Shown here: positions 22,640-34,352 of the stretch, one piece after another
Layout of the letters: each line of letters starts with the position of its first letter
How positions within the stretch are numbered: position 1 is the stretch's first letter
Source of the DNA: Luzula sylvatica
Lineage: Eukaryota > Streptophyta > Magnoliopsida > Poales > Juncaceae
NCBI GenBank assembly: GCA_946800325.1
Contig: OX326961.1
Location: 38,996,543 to 39,060,542 of the forward strand
DNA length: 64,000 bases
Direction of reading: 5' to 3'
Made by a program: the position numbers and the translations under genes
The notes under the pieces: generated by a model
The model's input: the letters and a program-made list of their open reading frames with translations, nothing else
What the model was told of the DNA's origin: nothing
Database searches by the model: none

Positions 22640-23095
22640 GCGGCTACCTGTAACCTAAATGACTAATCGCAGTACTTGTTCCAGGTTATCATGTCTTGTA
22701 GAGCATGATTGAAGACGTGAGTTGAGAATTCAGCTTTGTCGTTGAAAATCGTGCCATTTCGGAATTTCCAAACATTCCATATGACCGCAAGCTAGGCAGT
22801 TTGCCATAACTTGGTGGTGAGAGTCATAGACCAGAATTCGAATGGATCTGATATTTCAGGTGGTGTGTCGTGGATTCGGGAGGTGAAGCGGATCCATATT
22901 TATTTGGAGAATGAGCATTCGTATAATAAGTGTTTGGTTGTCTCTTCTTCTGTTTTGCATAGGGGACATAGTTGGTTGTTTGGTCATCTCCTTAATTGCA
23001 ACTTATTGCTCATCAGTATGCGAGATTGAATTGTTGACCAACCGAAGAAACATACTTTTAGTGGGGCTTTTGCTTTAAATATCGTGTGTTCCATG
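22640..23095 (-). pseudogene. LINE-type zf-RVT domain remnant
   Basis: One minus-strand frame, read from ~23093, gives IFKAKAPLKVCFFGWSTIQS, then the zinc-binding stretch CPLCKTEEETTKHLLYECSF (C-x2-C...H...C), and further on VIWNVWKFRNGTIFNDKAEF. This is the zf-RVT region found at the C-terminus of plant non-LTR retrotransposon polyproteins and their derivatives. Three in-frame stops show it is dead. Upstream reverse transcriptase is not present. Confidence 0.8.
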
Positions 23096-23860
23096 GACAG
23101 ATAACTCCAAGGTTAATGAAGAAGGAATAGATGTTTCTGGATTTGAAGGTTTGAGTTTGTTCATTGAAGCCATCGCTTGATGAGAGGGAGACAAAAATGT
23201 TGTATAGGGGTACCAGTTTAGCCAAGTCTTGAAGAAAGAAATAAGAAATTCGTTTTTGAGAGATTGATGTATGAGATAGGTATGTTGAGTTATATAGCTC
23301 TTCTAGCGTTTCAGACCAAAGAGAAGAGTGGTCTTGAATTATTTTTAACCTTGTTAATCTATTTTGACCCAGTTTAGTAGGCAAAAGTCGGGTTTTAGTT
23401 GTTTCGCTATCGGATGAAGAAACGGATCCGTGTTCTGCCGAATCAAACGACGAAACAACTAAGTCTGTAAATTGTACCAAACCAAAGTTAGTTTTGCAAA
23501 ACCAAAAAGATAACAAGGTTATAGGGGACAAATGCATGAAATTATGACTTGCACATTAAAACAACCTCAATTTAAAATGTACAACACCATTTATGATGCA
23601 TTTAAAAATTAATGTTTCGAAATTTTGATAGGACTTGGATAACTAATGAACGAGAAAATTAATAGTCAAGGTGGGGTTTTTCTAATGTATACAAGGTCAG
23701 CCGAACAAAAATAAATAAAAATATGAAATGTCTTGAAATATGTCATATATCGTACCCTTCTATTTTCCCACAACACCCTTTATATCCTTAATTAACGGTT
23801 AATTATTATAATAATTAACAAAATGACATTCCATTAACGATTAATTGATATATAATTAAA
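23096..23860. other. Intergenic DNA with one unassigned minus-strand open frame
   Basis: A 159-codon minus-strand frame (23058-23537) is open but has no motif I recognise; its last part overlaps the zf-RVT remnant in another frame. The rest is AT-rich. Treated as probably non-coding. Confidence 0.4.
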
Positions 23861-24284
23861 GGGGAGTTCTATCATACACCCTTTTTGCTTATGATACATT
23901 CATTTTCAAGGATATTTTGAGTAATTATCAATTAATAACTATTTAAGGTAATTTTTTAAGTGTATTTATCAATGTTTTAAATTGTGATATAGCGGTCCAT
24001 TGCGCTTGGACTGTAATTTACATATGATTACCGATATTGCGTGATATTGCAGCGCTATTTTGTACGTTGCGGCATTGCGTTTTGTAAATATTTATTGCGA
24101 TTTGCGCTATGACGGCGCAATTGCGCCGCAATTTAAATCATTGGTATTTATAAATGAATGATAAGCTAAATAGGAAATTTTAATTGTTCATTAAATAAAA
24201 AATATCTATAAAAAGTAAAATTTATGATACACTTTTTTAAATACCCAAAATACCCTTTTAAAAGGGTGTATGAGAGAACTCCCC
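23861..24284. mobile_element. Mutator-type MITE (outer element of a nest)
   Basis: Inverted ends GGGGAGTTCTATCATACACC / same with one change, with an exact 9-bp duplication ATAATTAAA (23852-23860 and 24285-24293). No coding capacity. Related elements lie in the NLR intron at 39033-39243 and 39249-39474. Confidence 0.88.
23970..24143. mobile_element. hAT-type MITE nested in the Mutator-type MITE
   Basis: 174 bp with ends CAATGTTTTAAATTG and its inverted near-copy (CAATGATTTAAATTG), flanked by an exact 8-bp duplication GTATTTAT (23962-23969 and 24144-24151). Eight-bp duplications and CA-RNG-type ends are hAT characters. The interior is unusually GC-rich, with repeated GCG/CGC and TATAGCGG words. 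A larger relative lies at 33423-34352. Confidence 0.88.
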
Positions 24285-24293
24285 ATAATTAAA

Positions 24294-24698
24294 ATACATA
24301 TACATTAACAATTCTTAATTAATATCAATTAACTGTTAATCGGATGTATTTTTGCTAATTATCATGCTAATTAATCATCAATTATTAATGATTAATTGGT
24401 GATATAGAGGATGTGGTGGCAAAATGTGGGGGTATGGTATAATTATCCGACGAAATTATACTAGGGGAATAATTTAACTTTTGAATCAAAATATTCTTAG
24501 TGTTATAAATGAAAGTAAAACAACACAAGAAATATAGGAAGAAAAATCTTTAATATTAAATTGAATTGTTTTGTTTTGTATAAATGATTATTATAAAATA
24601 AGCTTATATAAATAACACAACATCCTTTCATTTAATGTGAATGCTTCGACGTGTATCTTTTCCTGTTCACACATGTCCATAATTATCTCACTTTTCAC

Positions 24699-24699
<1 letters not shown>
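24294..24699. other. AT-rich DNA, no gene seen
   Basis: No open frame, repeat or element boundary recognised. Confidence 0.5.

Positions 24700-24765
<66 letters not shown>
24700..24765. repeat. (TA)n microsatellite
   Basis: 66 bases of uninterrupted AT dinucleotide. Further arrays of the same kind bound each of the next elements, at 25306-25351, 25920-25956, 26162-26194 and 26399-26424. Confidence 0.95.
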
Positions 24766-24768
<3 letters not shown>

Positions 24769-25303
24769 CTAGGTTCAATGGCCAACACTCTTGTTTGGCC
24801 AACTCGGCCAACAACGTTTATTTCTCACAATATATACATGAAAATAAAAATCCAACCGCATAGATGTGATATGCATCACTTGAGAATGTTATAGATTTAA
24901 TTTCATGAAAAATAAATATTTTTATCGTCTCCATCACGATACGTAAAGATATTGACGGATGACAATATTTACGACATGATTCATCATGAAATAAATTTTA
25001 AAATTCGAATTTTTTTCATTGGATTTAATTTAAATTATATAGATAGACTTTAGATTATTTTTACAATGTTTCGACTTTTCTTTCATCGAAATCCAAAAAA
25101 ATACCGAAATAGACGGTTGTGAAAATAGCTTATCGATTTTGTTAGATAGAAAAATCCAAACGAAACAAAAAAATTTCTACAACATATCTAAATGATATAG
25201 ATTACATCTATACAGTTAAAATTTAATTTTCATTTATATAATTTGAGAAATAAACGTTGTTGGCCGAGTTAGCCGAACAAGGGTGTTGGCCATTGAACCT
25301 AGC

Positions 25304-25305
<2 letters not shown>
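24766..25305. mobile_element. TIR element A in a (TA)n array
   Basis: 540 bp; ends GGGCTAGGTTCAATGGCCAA inverted at the right end, with similarity over ~60 bp. (TA)n arrays lie directly on both sides (24700-24765 and 25306-25351). Non-coding. Same family as element B. Confidence 0.85.
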
Positions 25306-25351
<46 letters not shown>

Positions 25352-25353
<2 letters not shown>

Positions 25354-25917
25354 TTAGGCTCAATGACCAACATGCTTATGTGGCCAACATTGACCAACAT
25401 GCTTACTTGGCCAACATTGGCCAACAATGCTTATTCTTCAAAATTAATAAATGAAAATTAAATCTTAACCGTATAGATGTGATATATATCATCTAGATAT
25501 GCTGTAAAATAAATTTTGTATCATTTGAATATTTCTATCTATCAAAATAAATTACAAATTTTCACAACCGTTCATTTCGATAAATTTTTAGATTTTCATG
25601 AAGAAAAACTCGAAACATAGTAAAAATTTATCCTAACCCTATCTATATAACTTAAATTAAATCCAATGCAAAAAATTCGAATTCGAAAATGTATTTCACA
25701 TTGAATCATGTGGTAAAAATTATTGACCGTTAATATTTTTACGTATCATGATGGATATGATATACTTTTTTGTTTTCCATGAAATTGAATCTATAACATT
25801 ATCATGTGATATTGATTAAATCTATACGGCTAAGCTTTAATTTTCATCTATATATTTTGAAGAATAAACGTTTTTGGTTGTGTTGGCCAAGTAAGGATGT
25901 TGGTCATTGAACCTAGC

Positions 25918-25919
<2 letters not shown>
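25352..25919. mobile_element. TIR element B in a (TA)n array
   Basis: 568 bp; its left and right ends match those of element A and each other inverted (GGTTAGGCTCAATGACCAAC / GGGCTAGGTTCAATGACCAA). The left end has an extra local triplication of the 'ccaacatgctta' motif. Flanked by (TA)n at 25320-25351 and 25920-25956. Confidence 0.82.
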
Positions 25920-25956
<37 letters not shown>

Positions 25957-25959
<3 letters not shown>

Positions 25960-26152
25960 AGGGAGGGAGGCTAAACTATTTAATTAAGTACCAACATTTT
26001 GGTACTTAATGTTTTTTCATCATTGGATTTGTGTTTTTTCATGATGATAATGAAATTTTGTGCACATCATTAAATGCACAAATCTCAATGCAAATCAAAT
26101 GGTTAAAAATCATTAAGTACAAAATTCTTGGTACTTAATTAAGTAGATTAGC

Positions 26153-26161
<9 letters not shown>
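25957..26161. mobile_element. TIR element C in a (TA)n array
   Basis: About 205 bp; ends carry GGCTAA then AATTAAGTACCAA and TTGGTACTTAATTAAGTAG in inverted order. The whole element can fold on itself. Flanked by (TA)n (25920-25956, 26162-26194). Confidence 0.8.
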
Positions 26162-26194
<33 letters not shown>

Positions 26195-26196
<2 letters not shown>

Positions 26197-26398
26197 ACTA
26201 AAATACTTAATTAAGTACCGACATTTTGGTACTTAATATTTTTTCACCATTGGATTCACATTGAGATTTGTGTTTTATCATGATGATCTTGAAAATTTGT
26301 GCTCATCATTAAATGCACAAATCTCAATTCAAATCTAATGATGAAAAAATATTAAGTATCAAAATATTGACACCTAATTAAATATTTTAGTCTCCCTC
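26195..26398. mobile_element. TIR element D in a (TA)n array
   Basis: About 204 bp, related to C (shared ACTTAATTAAGTACC and ATTTTGGTACTTAAT). Inverted ends AGACTAAAATA / AGACTAAAATATTTAAT. Right side (TA)n 26399-26424. A fragment of the same family without (TA)n lies near 42070-42205. Confidence 0.75.
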
Positions 26399-26424
<26 letters not shown>

Positions 26425-26429
<5 letters not shown>

Positions 26430-27484
26430 CCTACTATAATATTTTACAAACATATTTTAAAACCATATTTTACAAAATATAATATTTTTCCTCAAATCTA
26501 AGAATGCAAGGTCATTTTTCCCGTCCAACCATATTTAAAACGGATTTGAAATGGTCGCTCAACTCTAATTAAATATTTCAAGCTGTAAAGATTGCTTTCC
26601 ATCTCTTCACATTTCATTACATCTCTATCTCTCATAAAGGAAGGACTTCCCATTTCTTCATGCTCGCCCAGAAGGAACAAGGAAGGCTTCCCAATGCCTC
26701 ATGCCTCGCACATAAGGAAATCATCTCTTCACGTCGCGCAACGCTTCTGTGCCTCAAACAGAAGGGCCCCTCATCATATTCAGGTACTTATTGGTCTCTT
26801 TCCACTCCTTCTCCTTCTCTGCTCGGTCGTTATTCCCTTCTCCGCTCTTTTCGTCCGATTTGTCAGGATAGATCTTGCGGGGCTGTTCTTTTCGTATTCC
26901 TTGTAGGCTGAAAAGAGAGTGGTACTAATATTGGGTTCCGCAAAGTCTCCTCTTCGGATGAGATCCGTGTGTTCAAACCATTTCATTCAATTGACGGTAA
27001 TTGCTTGCCTTCTCCTTTGCTATCTAGGTATAAATTTTTACTCATTTTTTTGGAGCCTCTTAGGTTAGCAATTTCGAAATTTACTTGAGCTCAGTTACCC
27101 CTCTCTCCAATACTTGAAATTTAATGTATTATTATAAAAAAATAATAGTTGGAATTCAATAAATAAAAATTCTTTGAACAATACAATAAAGGCCATGATA
27201 ATTTTAATTGCGCTTCATGTACATAAATTAATATTTTATAACATTAATCTTTTGAAAAATTAATAATAAAATTTGAGGGTAGTTTTGATATTTTCAGGGG
27301 TTGTCAGATAACTCAGGGGAATTTTCAGATTCAGGGGTATTCTCACTTGCAGTGCAGTCCAAAAAACTGAGCTCCTCAATCCCACGACACTCCCTTAAAA
27401 CAAGGTCCTCATTTTCATCCCCTCAATTCCTTTCTTTCAATGTCGTAATTTCATAATGGCTAATTTGTAATTTTTTCAATTTAG
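26425..27484. other. Possible transcript leader and introns, no coding exon established
   Basis: 26600-27000 is CT-rich and less AT-rich than its surroundings, like a 5' leader with exon/intron borders (GT after CTTATTG-type exon ends), and leads to the LESV-like exon. I could not read a protein through it. ~27270-27350 holds the loose 'gggtattttgatattttcagg' phrase. Confidence 0.35.
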
Positions 27485-27690
27485 ATACTGGGATTGCGAG
27501 TGAGAAGAATTGGGGAATAAACATGCTTGATGAAGTGGTGAAGAAAGGTGGTACCAACGACGATGGCAGTACCTGGTACAGAGAGAATGAAGAGGACTTA
27601 AGCAAAAATGGATTCAGGTGTCGCTGGACTCACATGGGTGGTCAGAATCAAGACGGTTCTGTTGAACGGAGAGAAACGGTTCAATCTTCT
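27485..27690 (+). pseudogene. Exon fragment resembling LIKE EARLY STARVATION (LESV)
   Basis: After a good acceptor (TTTCAATTTAG) the frame reads TGIASEKNWGINMLDEVVKK, then GTNDDGSTWYRENEEDL and GFRCRWTHMGGQNQDGS. This matches my memory of the start of the tryptophan-rich region of LESV/ESV1, plastid proteins that bind starch glucans. The match ends at GSVERRETV, where the genuine protein continues into its W-rich repeats; here the frame soon stops. Only this segment is present, so it is a gene fragment, perhaps captured by a transposon. Identification rests on recall of one conserved block. Confidence 0.6.
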
Positions 27691-27700
27691 TTTATTAATT

Positions 27701-30700
27701 AAAATATTTACAATAAAATATAAGAGCTCGTGTTCTTTTTAACGTATGTTAGTGGTGGGGAAAATGCGATTGGGACGGTTATAAAGAACTCAGTATTTTC
27801 TCTTTGAATCTTTTATCGCTTATTTTTTTAATTTGATTCGTTGATTAATTTTTTATTATTAATTTGATATTTTTTTGGTTTTTAATAGGTGCGGAAAAAA
27901 TCAGGGAGTGATATGTTATTCCATTTTAAAATTAATTTGAACGGTTATAAAGAACTCAGTATTTTCTCTCGGTGCACGTTCTTTTAAAATTTTCAGATTT
28001 TAGAAGAGTCTATTTGGTATTTTCAGGTTTTACACTGCTTTTTTCAAATTCTCATATTTTTGAGGGGCATATTCCATATTTCCGGGTTTTATGAGGTTAT
28101 TTTTGAAATTTCATATTTTTAAGGTTATATTTCATATATTCAGATTTAAGATGGGTTATTTTTGAATTTTTCAGGTTTTGGAGAGGTATATTTGATATTT
28201 GCAGTTATTATAAAGGTATTTTCTAATATTTCTGATTTTAGAAGGGTATTTTTGATATTTTAATATTTTGCCAAATTTGGTACAAGGGTATATTTGATAT
28301 TTTAGGATTGTACAACGTATTCCCGCTTGCAGAGGGGCGTATTTGATATTTTTAGGTTTACGAGTTGTTTTTTATTTTAATATTTTTGAAAAGTGTGTGC
28401 GACATTTTCTGGTTTTATGAGGTTTTTTCTTTAATTTTCATTTTTTAGAAGGGTGTAATAGAAAATTTCATGTTTGATGACGTTATTTCTGAATTTTTCA
28501 TATTTTAGTGAGGTATTTTTGAAATTTTCAGGATTTCGAGTGGTATATTTCATATTTTCATTTTTTTGAGAGGTATTTTCAAAACAGAAACTGGTGCGGT
28601 TCCGGTTCTCGCAAAGAAAAACAAAAAAACAGAAGAAAAAAATGGAGGAAAGAACACAAGCAGTGAAGTTTCGAGCGAGATGACATAATGGAGCAACTCG
28701 ACAACAAACGTGGTGTTTGCATTCGTTTAGAAAATACACACCTCAAACGGTAATTTTATTTGTATACAATTTTGTAAAATTTGTTGTGCTTATTATATAA
28801 TTATGGGAGGAGCAAAGTTTTTTAATCAAAAGGATCGATATTAAGGCTAATGGGTAGAGGCTGTTACGAACTTAGGGTTCAATTGGTCGCACTTATATAC
28901 ATGTTCTTTAATTGAAAGAGACAAAGAAGTGTTACCGTACCGAATCCGCCTGGTCAGAAACGTTTTGTGCGATTCAGGCCCCTCTTTTTTTAGAGCAGGA
29001 CAGGCAGCATCACAACTCAATGCAGGGACATTTTTGTATTCTTTTCAAAATAATAACTTTGATTTTAAGTGGATTTCAAAAGACTAGAATAATATCTGTG
29101 ATGCTCTGTCGGTATTTTAACTATATTCTACAATGTACTAAAACAATTATTAATTTTTTTTTGAGAAATTTCATTATATGAAATACGACACTTGTGTTTA
29201 TTTTAATCACGTTGTTAATTTCTTCAAAACAAGGCTTTAATGCAATAATATAAGCAATATGAATGATAAAATATGTTTATTGAATATTCTGTATTTTAGA
29301 TTGGAATGAATTTTCTCCTTGATTATTGCACAAAAGGGACAAACAAGGATGGAGATGATGCATGTTATCAGTAAAACATAGAGACGGCCCCGTGAGGCCG
29401 TGAACTTTGGATGAACTTAAGGAAACGGCTTTTCAGGATCCAAATTTGTTTGTTTTGAGATATGTAAAATAATTTCATGAGCTTATAAGAAAAGTATTCA
29501 TCTCTGGATATTGATTTATCTTTCAATTTTGTTATTGTTGTTTATACTTAGAATGTAAAGTCTTGCTTACCAAAACATTATAAATCATGACAATATATAA
29601 TTTCATCAGAAATGCTACACATCCAGAAAAAAACGACAGAAATTGTCCCGAAATGTAAATTTGTATTATAAATGAAAAAAATATGGAGACAATACTCGTC
29701 ATATTATTACCATATAGCAGCATTCGGCGTTGATTATGTGAACAATTTCGGCATGCGTAGATTTTTTTCTTAATTTCATACTATAAAAGTCTTTAAACTA
29801 ACAAATCATTTTTTCTTTTTCAAGCATGGTAATATTAATAAAAAATTGATACACTCACAAACATAATCCACACATCTAATTTAGACAACCAATTTTAGAT
29901 ATAAATTAATTATATACGGAACATAATTTGTGTGGGCCCTATCTAATTTCTACCTAAAAATGCTTTTGTCGGAATTAGCTTTGTGAATTATGTTTGCGAA
30001 CGTATCATTTTTGAATATTAATTGGACAAAACTTTGTACTTATCCTGCAATAAATGGAAAATCAAAGACAAATTGATAACATATCAAAGTCAACAATAGC
30101 TCTACAAATATTCGTCAATCTCATTGCTTTTGATTTGAAAAGTTTAACGCAACTTCAAATTAAGATCAATAAAAATAAGTACACCTAAAACTTAAGTTCA
30201 AGTCATCTCTTAACCACTTGATCAGCCATTTGCAACGAACCTACAAATTATGAATACGTTTACAAATTTAACAAAATAATTAGTATTATATATCAAATTA
30301 TTTTAATAAAGCATTGCAAACCATACCTTGCAAAATCTTTGACTCATTCACGCAAGTCATTCTTCTCTGCAAGTTGATCCGCGTCTGCATCTGTGCAGCC
30401 GACTCTTCAGGCTCTGCACTGTTTTAACTCTCGATACTGTTAACTGCATTAAATTTATAATTGTATTAGTGAAAAGTTTTGTTCAAACTCACTTGAAAAT
30501 TAAATGAGTCTATCCGAGAGATGAATTAATACATAACCTTTCACATCTTTCACACGATCACAAAGAAACAAGAAAATTCCAATTATATAATTCAAAATCA
30601 TGATTAATTGATTAAACTTAACTTGACATAGAGAACAAAAGACTTGAGAAAGAGAGAGCAAGAGCATACTCTATGCACTCCATAATCCCTATCGAGTCAA

Positions 30701-30982
30701 TATAATAATTAAATAATTAAGAAGTTATTATTATGCAGGTAATTAAATATAAATTATTCATTTTTACGTAATAAATAATACCCGAGCTCTATTGGCCCTT
30801 TGATTCCAAAATAAAACGGTTCGATCGGACATAATGATATGAATACAACCTTGTAAAATATAATAATTTTGATACTATATTGGGTTTATTTGCATACAAA
30901 TGTGGAAATAAAAAAGATTTGAAGAGGTTCAAATGTAAAGTACCTGGCTTGAGGCCCTGTGTTAAGTATCGCAAGTCACGTG

Positions 30983-30983
<1 letters not shown>
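27701..30983. other. AT-rich intergenic DNA with degenerate ~30-bp repeats
   Basis: No gene recognised. A 30-base phrase (GGTTATAAAGAACTCAGTATTTTCTC) recurs at 27779 and 27945. From ~27990 to 28600 a degenerate phrase, roughly 'ggggtatatttgatattttc aggtttt', repeats about twenty times. The remainder is AT-rich and unremarkable. Confidence 0.5.
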
Positions 30984-31041
<58 letters not shown>

Positions 31042-31044
<3 letters not shown>

Positions 31045-33342
31045 GGAGGATCCCTTGACATCAATATGGGACTTCCATATTATACTTCATAACTACAACC
31101 GTTCGTTTAATAATAGAGGGCTGAGATCAACCGAACTCTAACACACGCTCAATTAAAAAACAAAAACTGCCCAGTCCCCATTCTGCCCGAAAATCACATG
31201 TCATGACACTCACCTCAACTCTGCCCAAAATATTGACCTAATCTCTTTCATTTCTTCTCGCTTACGAAACAGACCCTTGGTATTCTTTATTTTCCTTCCT
31301 ACTTTGCTTTTCTTCTGACGATTGTGTTGGTATTCTCTACTTTGCTTCTCTTCTCTACTGTTGGTATTCCTTCCCTACTTTCATGGTAAATCGCCCCTAA
31401 CCTAGACTATTTCTATATCTCTTTTGCTAATTTGAATCTCTCTTTTGCAAAGTTTATGGCGGCCTCTTCTCTGCTTTCCTTCTCTTTTGCAAAGTTTCTG
31501 ACGAGGCAAAGTGAAAAAATAGGGCTTTTTATTTGATGAATTTTTTTGCAATTTAGAAAGTTTGCGGACTATTATAAGTACATAAGATTCTATGTATTTT
31601 GAGTATTTTAGTTTCTGGAGATTTTTGTCATTTTGAAAAAATCCTAAATTATGTCATATTAGAAAGATTTTTGTATGGATTATGTCATATTAGAAAGTTT
31701 GCGGACTTTTTTTTTTTTGCAAATTAGTAAGATTTTTTTTTTTTGAAATTTTCGAAAAAATGGAAACTATGCCAGAGGTGAAATTGTGACAAGATCAAAA
31801 GTTGGACATGAACTTGAAAGAAAAAAATTGATAAAAGTTTGACATGAACTTGACAAAATCGAAAAAGAACTAGATTATATTTGTATGAAATTGAACAAAA
31901 GTTGGACATAAACTGTACCAACAGAGTACCAAACACATATACACATGAAAGAAAAAGAGTTAAAATAGTACAGATTTAATTATGATAAGATCAATATTAC
32001 CATTGATATTGTTACATGATCCCCATGAGTTAAAATGAAATACAACATAATCCATACAAACATAAAAATAACAAAAAAAATCCAAAAGACCTTCGAAATC
32101 AAACCATTACAAATCAACAAATACACAAGACACAACACAATGTAAGTCGTCCATCTTCGAGCATTCCTACTTTGAGTCATCGAACTTCCAGCATTCTGAG
32201 TTCGAACAAAACCTGAAAAAGTAGCCTCTAATTCGATAAAAACCTGCAAAAAAAATCCCTTGAGTTCGAGTAAAAACCCGTCATCAACTTCGAGCAACAG
32301 CCGCATAGCCCCTGACTTCGAGAATCAATTCGACCTCGAATCTCTCTTCCAAATAGAATTTTTGAAATATGTTTAGAAATCGTCTGTGAGTAGCCTTCCA
32401 ACAAATACTGTACGTAGATCCCCTTTTTCATCCACATTAGGTAACCTAAATTAATTATTAACAAGAATTACATGAATTTGTTGACCCAATCCAACTTCGA
32501 GTAAAACAGTAATTCAAACTCGACACCGAGTAAAACCTAAATTAATAAGTAAAATCTAAATTAACATGTAAAACCATAACTCCGAGTAAAACTTGAATCT
32601 TGAATCTTCGAGTAAAACCTGAAAAAAGATTCCAAGTACAACTTCCAATCCATCTAAGGCATTTTGTCGAAAAGGTTGAGCTATCTAATCCCAAATCTCA
32701 ACTAGCCAATTAGCAGAAAACAACAACTTACTGTATCCTGAAATCACTCAAAAATAACCCAAATTACCTCAATTAGCCAAATTAACCCATATAATTCTCA
32801 ATTAATATTAATGTATGCTTCAATTAAACAAAATTGTGTTTTAGTTATCTACAATTTTACCTATAGAATGCAGACAACCTCAATTTCAGAAATTTGGTCG
32901 GCTAGGGTTATGTCGTGAGCGATATGAGGCATCGTCGTGAGCGAAATAAGGCATTGCCGGAAAGGGGAAGTCGTCCCTGCAGTGAATCGCTAGAGAGAGA
33001 GAGAGAGAGGAAGATGGGCGTTAGGTTCTGCCGCTACAGACTTCCCTCGCCGGAGACCCTCCGTTGCCAGGGACCATCCGTCGCCACAGAGAGGGGGACG
33101 TCGCGATTCTTCTCCATGGCGAGAGAGATTCTTCGCCATGCATTCCAAGAGAGAGATAGCAGCGAGGGTGGAGAGAGACGATTGGCAGCGAGGGTGGAGA
33201 GAGATGATTGAATTACTAAGCGTGCATTAGCTTGATCGTGTATTAACTTATTGGATGATCTTAGCCCTCTAATACTCAGATGAACGGTTGTAATTATGAA
33301 GTCCAATATGGGAGTCCCATATTGATGTCAAGGGATCCTTCC

Positions 33343-33344
<2 letters not shown>
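31042..33344. mobile_element. 2.3-kb TIR element E between (TA)n arrays
   Basis: Left end GGGGGAGGATCCCTTGACAT and right end are inverted near-copies; similarity runs ~110 bp, including TACAACCGTTC and AGAGGGCT-AGATCA blocks. (TA)n arrays abut both ends (30984-31041 and 33345-33420). The interior looks like captured gene leader sequence: a pyrimidine-rich stretch at 31230-31390 and a GC-richer GAGA region at 32880-33210. No transposase frame. Because both flanks are (TA)n, target duplication length cannot be read. Confidence 0.8.
32915..33211 (+). other. GAGA-rich open stretch inside element E
   Basis: A ~98-codon arginine/serine-rich frame runs through GAGAGA runs and a direct repeat of 'ggcagcgagggtggagagag'. 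Composition is driven by the repeats. No family recognised; probably leader-type DNA rather than a gene. Confidence 0.25.
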
Positions 33345-33422
<78 letters not shown>

Positions 33423-33423
<1 letters not shown>

Positions 33424-33672
33424 AATGTTTTAAATAACGTGCAGCGGCATGCAGCGTTTTGACGTTTAATTTAGCGTTTAGCGTTAGCGGGCGATATAGC
33501 GCCGTTTCACCATCACAGCGGATTTTTGATCGAAATTATTATTTTTATAATACTACAATACAAATATAAATATAAATTAGCGGTCCAATATTATAAATAA
33601 AATTATGTTGAGTGCATATTTATATCAACCTCGCAAACTAACATAAATTAAAATTCATCTCTAAGAAAAATA

Positions 33673-33705
<33 letters not shown>

Positions 33706-33794
33706 TTTTGTTTTTCTTTTTATTATTGTAATTATTGTAATTATAATAAGGCTATTAATAGTTGTTGTTGATGTTGTTATTATCTTATTTTTCC

Positions 33795-33834
<40 letters not shown>

Positions 33835-33877
33835 GTAAGTATGCTTATTATTATTACTATTATTATTATTATTTTTA

Positions 33878-33929
<52 letters not shown>

Positions 33930-34349
33930 CGTTGTCATTATTATTATTATTATTAAATAACAATAATTATTATTTTATACTAATAATATTAATTATTATT
34001 ATTATTATTTAGTACCAATAATAATAATAACAATAATTATTATAATAATAATTATTATTAATATTATTACTATTATTTAATAACAATTATTATTATTGTG
34101 TAATGATAATAGTGATTATTATTTAATAACAACAACAACAACAACAACAATAATAATAATCATCATCATAATCACGCTATAGCGCCGCTACGGACGCTAC
34201 AATTGAACGCTTCAACGCTATAGCGGTCCGCTATAGCGTTGCAGCGGAACAAAACGCTACAGTGCTATATTCCGAAGCGATGCAGCGTTTGCCTCCCAAA
34301 ACCCGCTATAGCGCGCTATAGCGGCGCTACAGCGCCGCTATTTAAAACA

Positions 34350-34352
<3 letters not shown>
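33423..34352. mobile_element. hAT-like non-autonomous element with (TTA)n/(TAA)n interior
   Basis: Ends CAATGTTTTAAATA and (inverted) CAGTGTTTTAAATAGCGGC match the hAT-type MITE at 23970-24143, including the GCG/TATAGC-rich subterminal parts (33440-33520 and 34175-34340). The middle is imperfect (TTA)n and (TAA)n. It sits inside a (TA)n array, so an 8-bp duplication cannot be verified. About 930 bp. Confidence 0.78.
33674..34160. repeat. Trinucleotide (TTA/TAA) microsatellite complex
   Basis: Alternating blocks of TTATTA and TAATAA with CAA and CAT variants. The blocks are mutually complementary and give long frames coding only N or Y, which are artefacts. Confidence 0.92.

Noticed and set aside
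23058..23537. 159-codon minus-strand open frame as a host gene
   Set aside because: No recognisable motif, composition similar to the surroundings, and one end overlaps a LINE remnant in another frame.
24591..24894. Long open frames reading (Tyr-Ile)n through the (TA)n arrays, here and at 25257, 30789, 33280 and 34239
   Set aside because: They are translations of dinucleotide repeats, which lack stops by nature; no start context or flanking domain.
33661..33963. Poly-Asn and poly-Tyr open frames
   Set aside because: Artefact of the TTA/TAA microsatellite.
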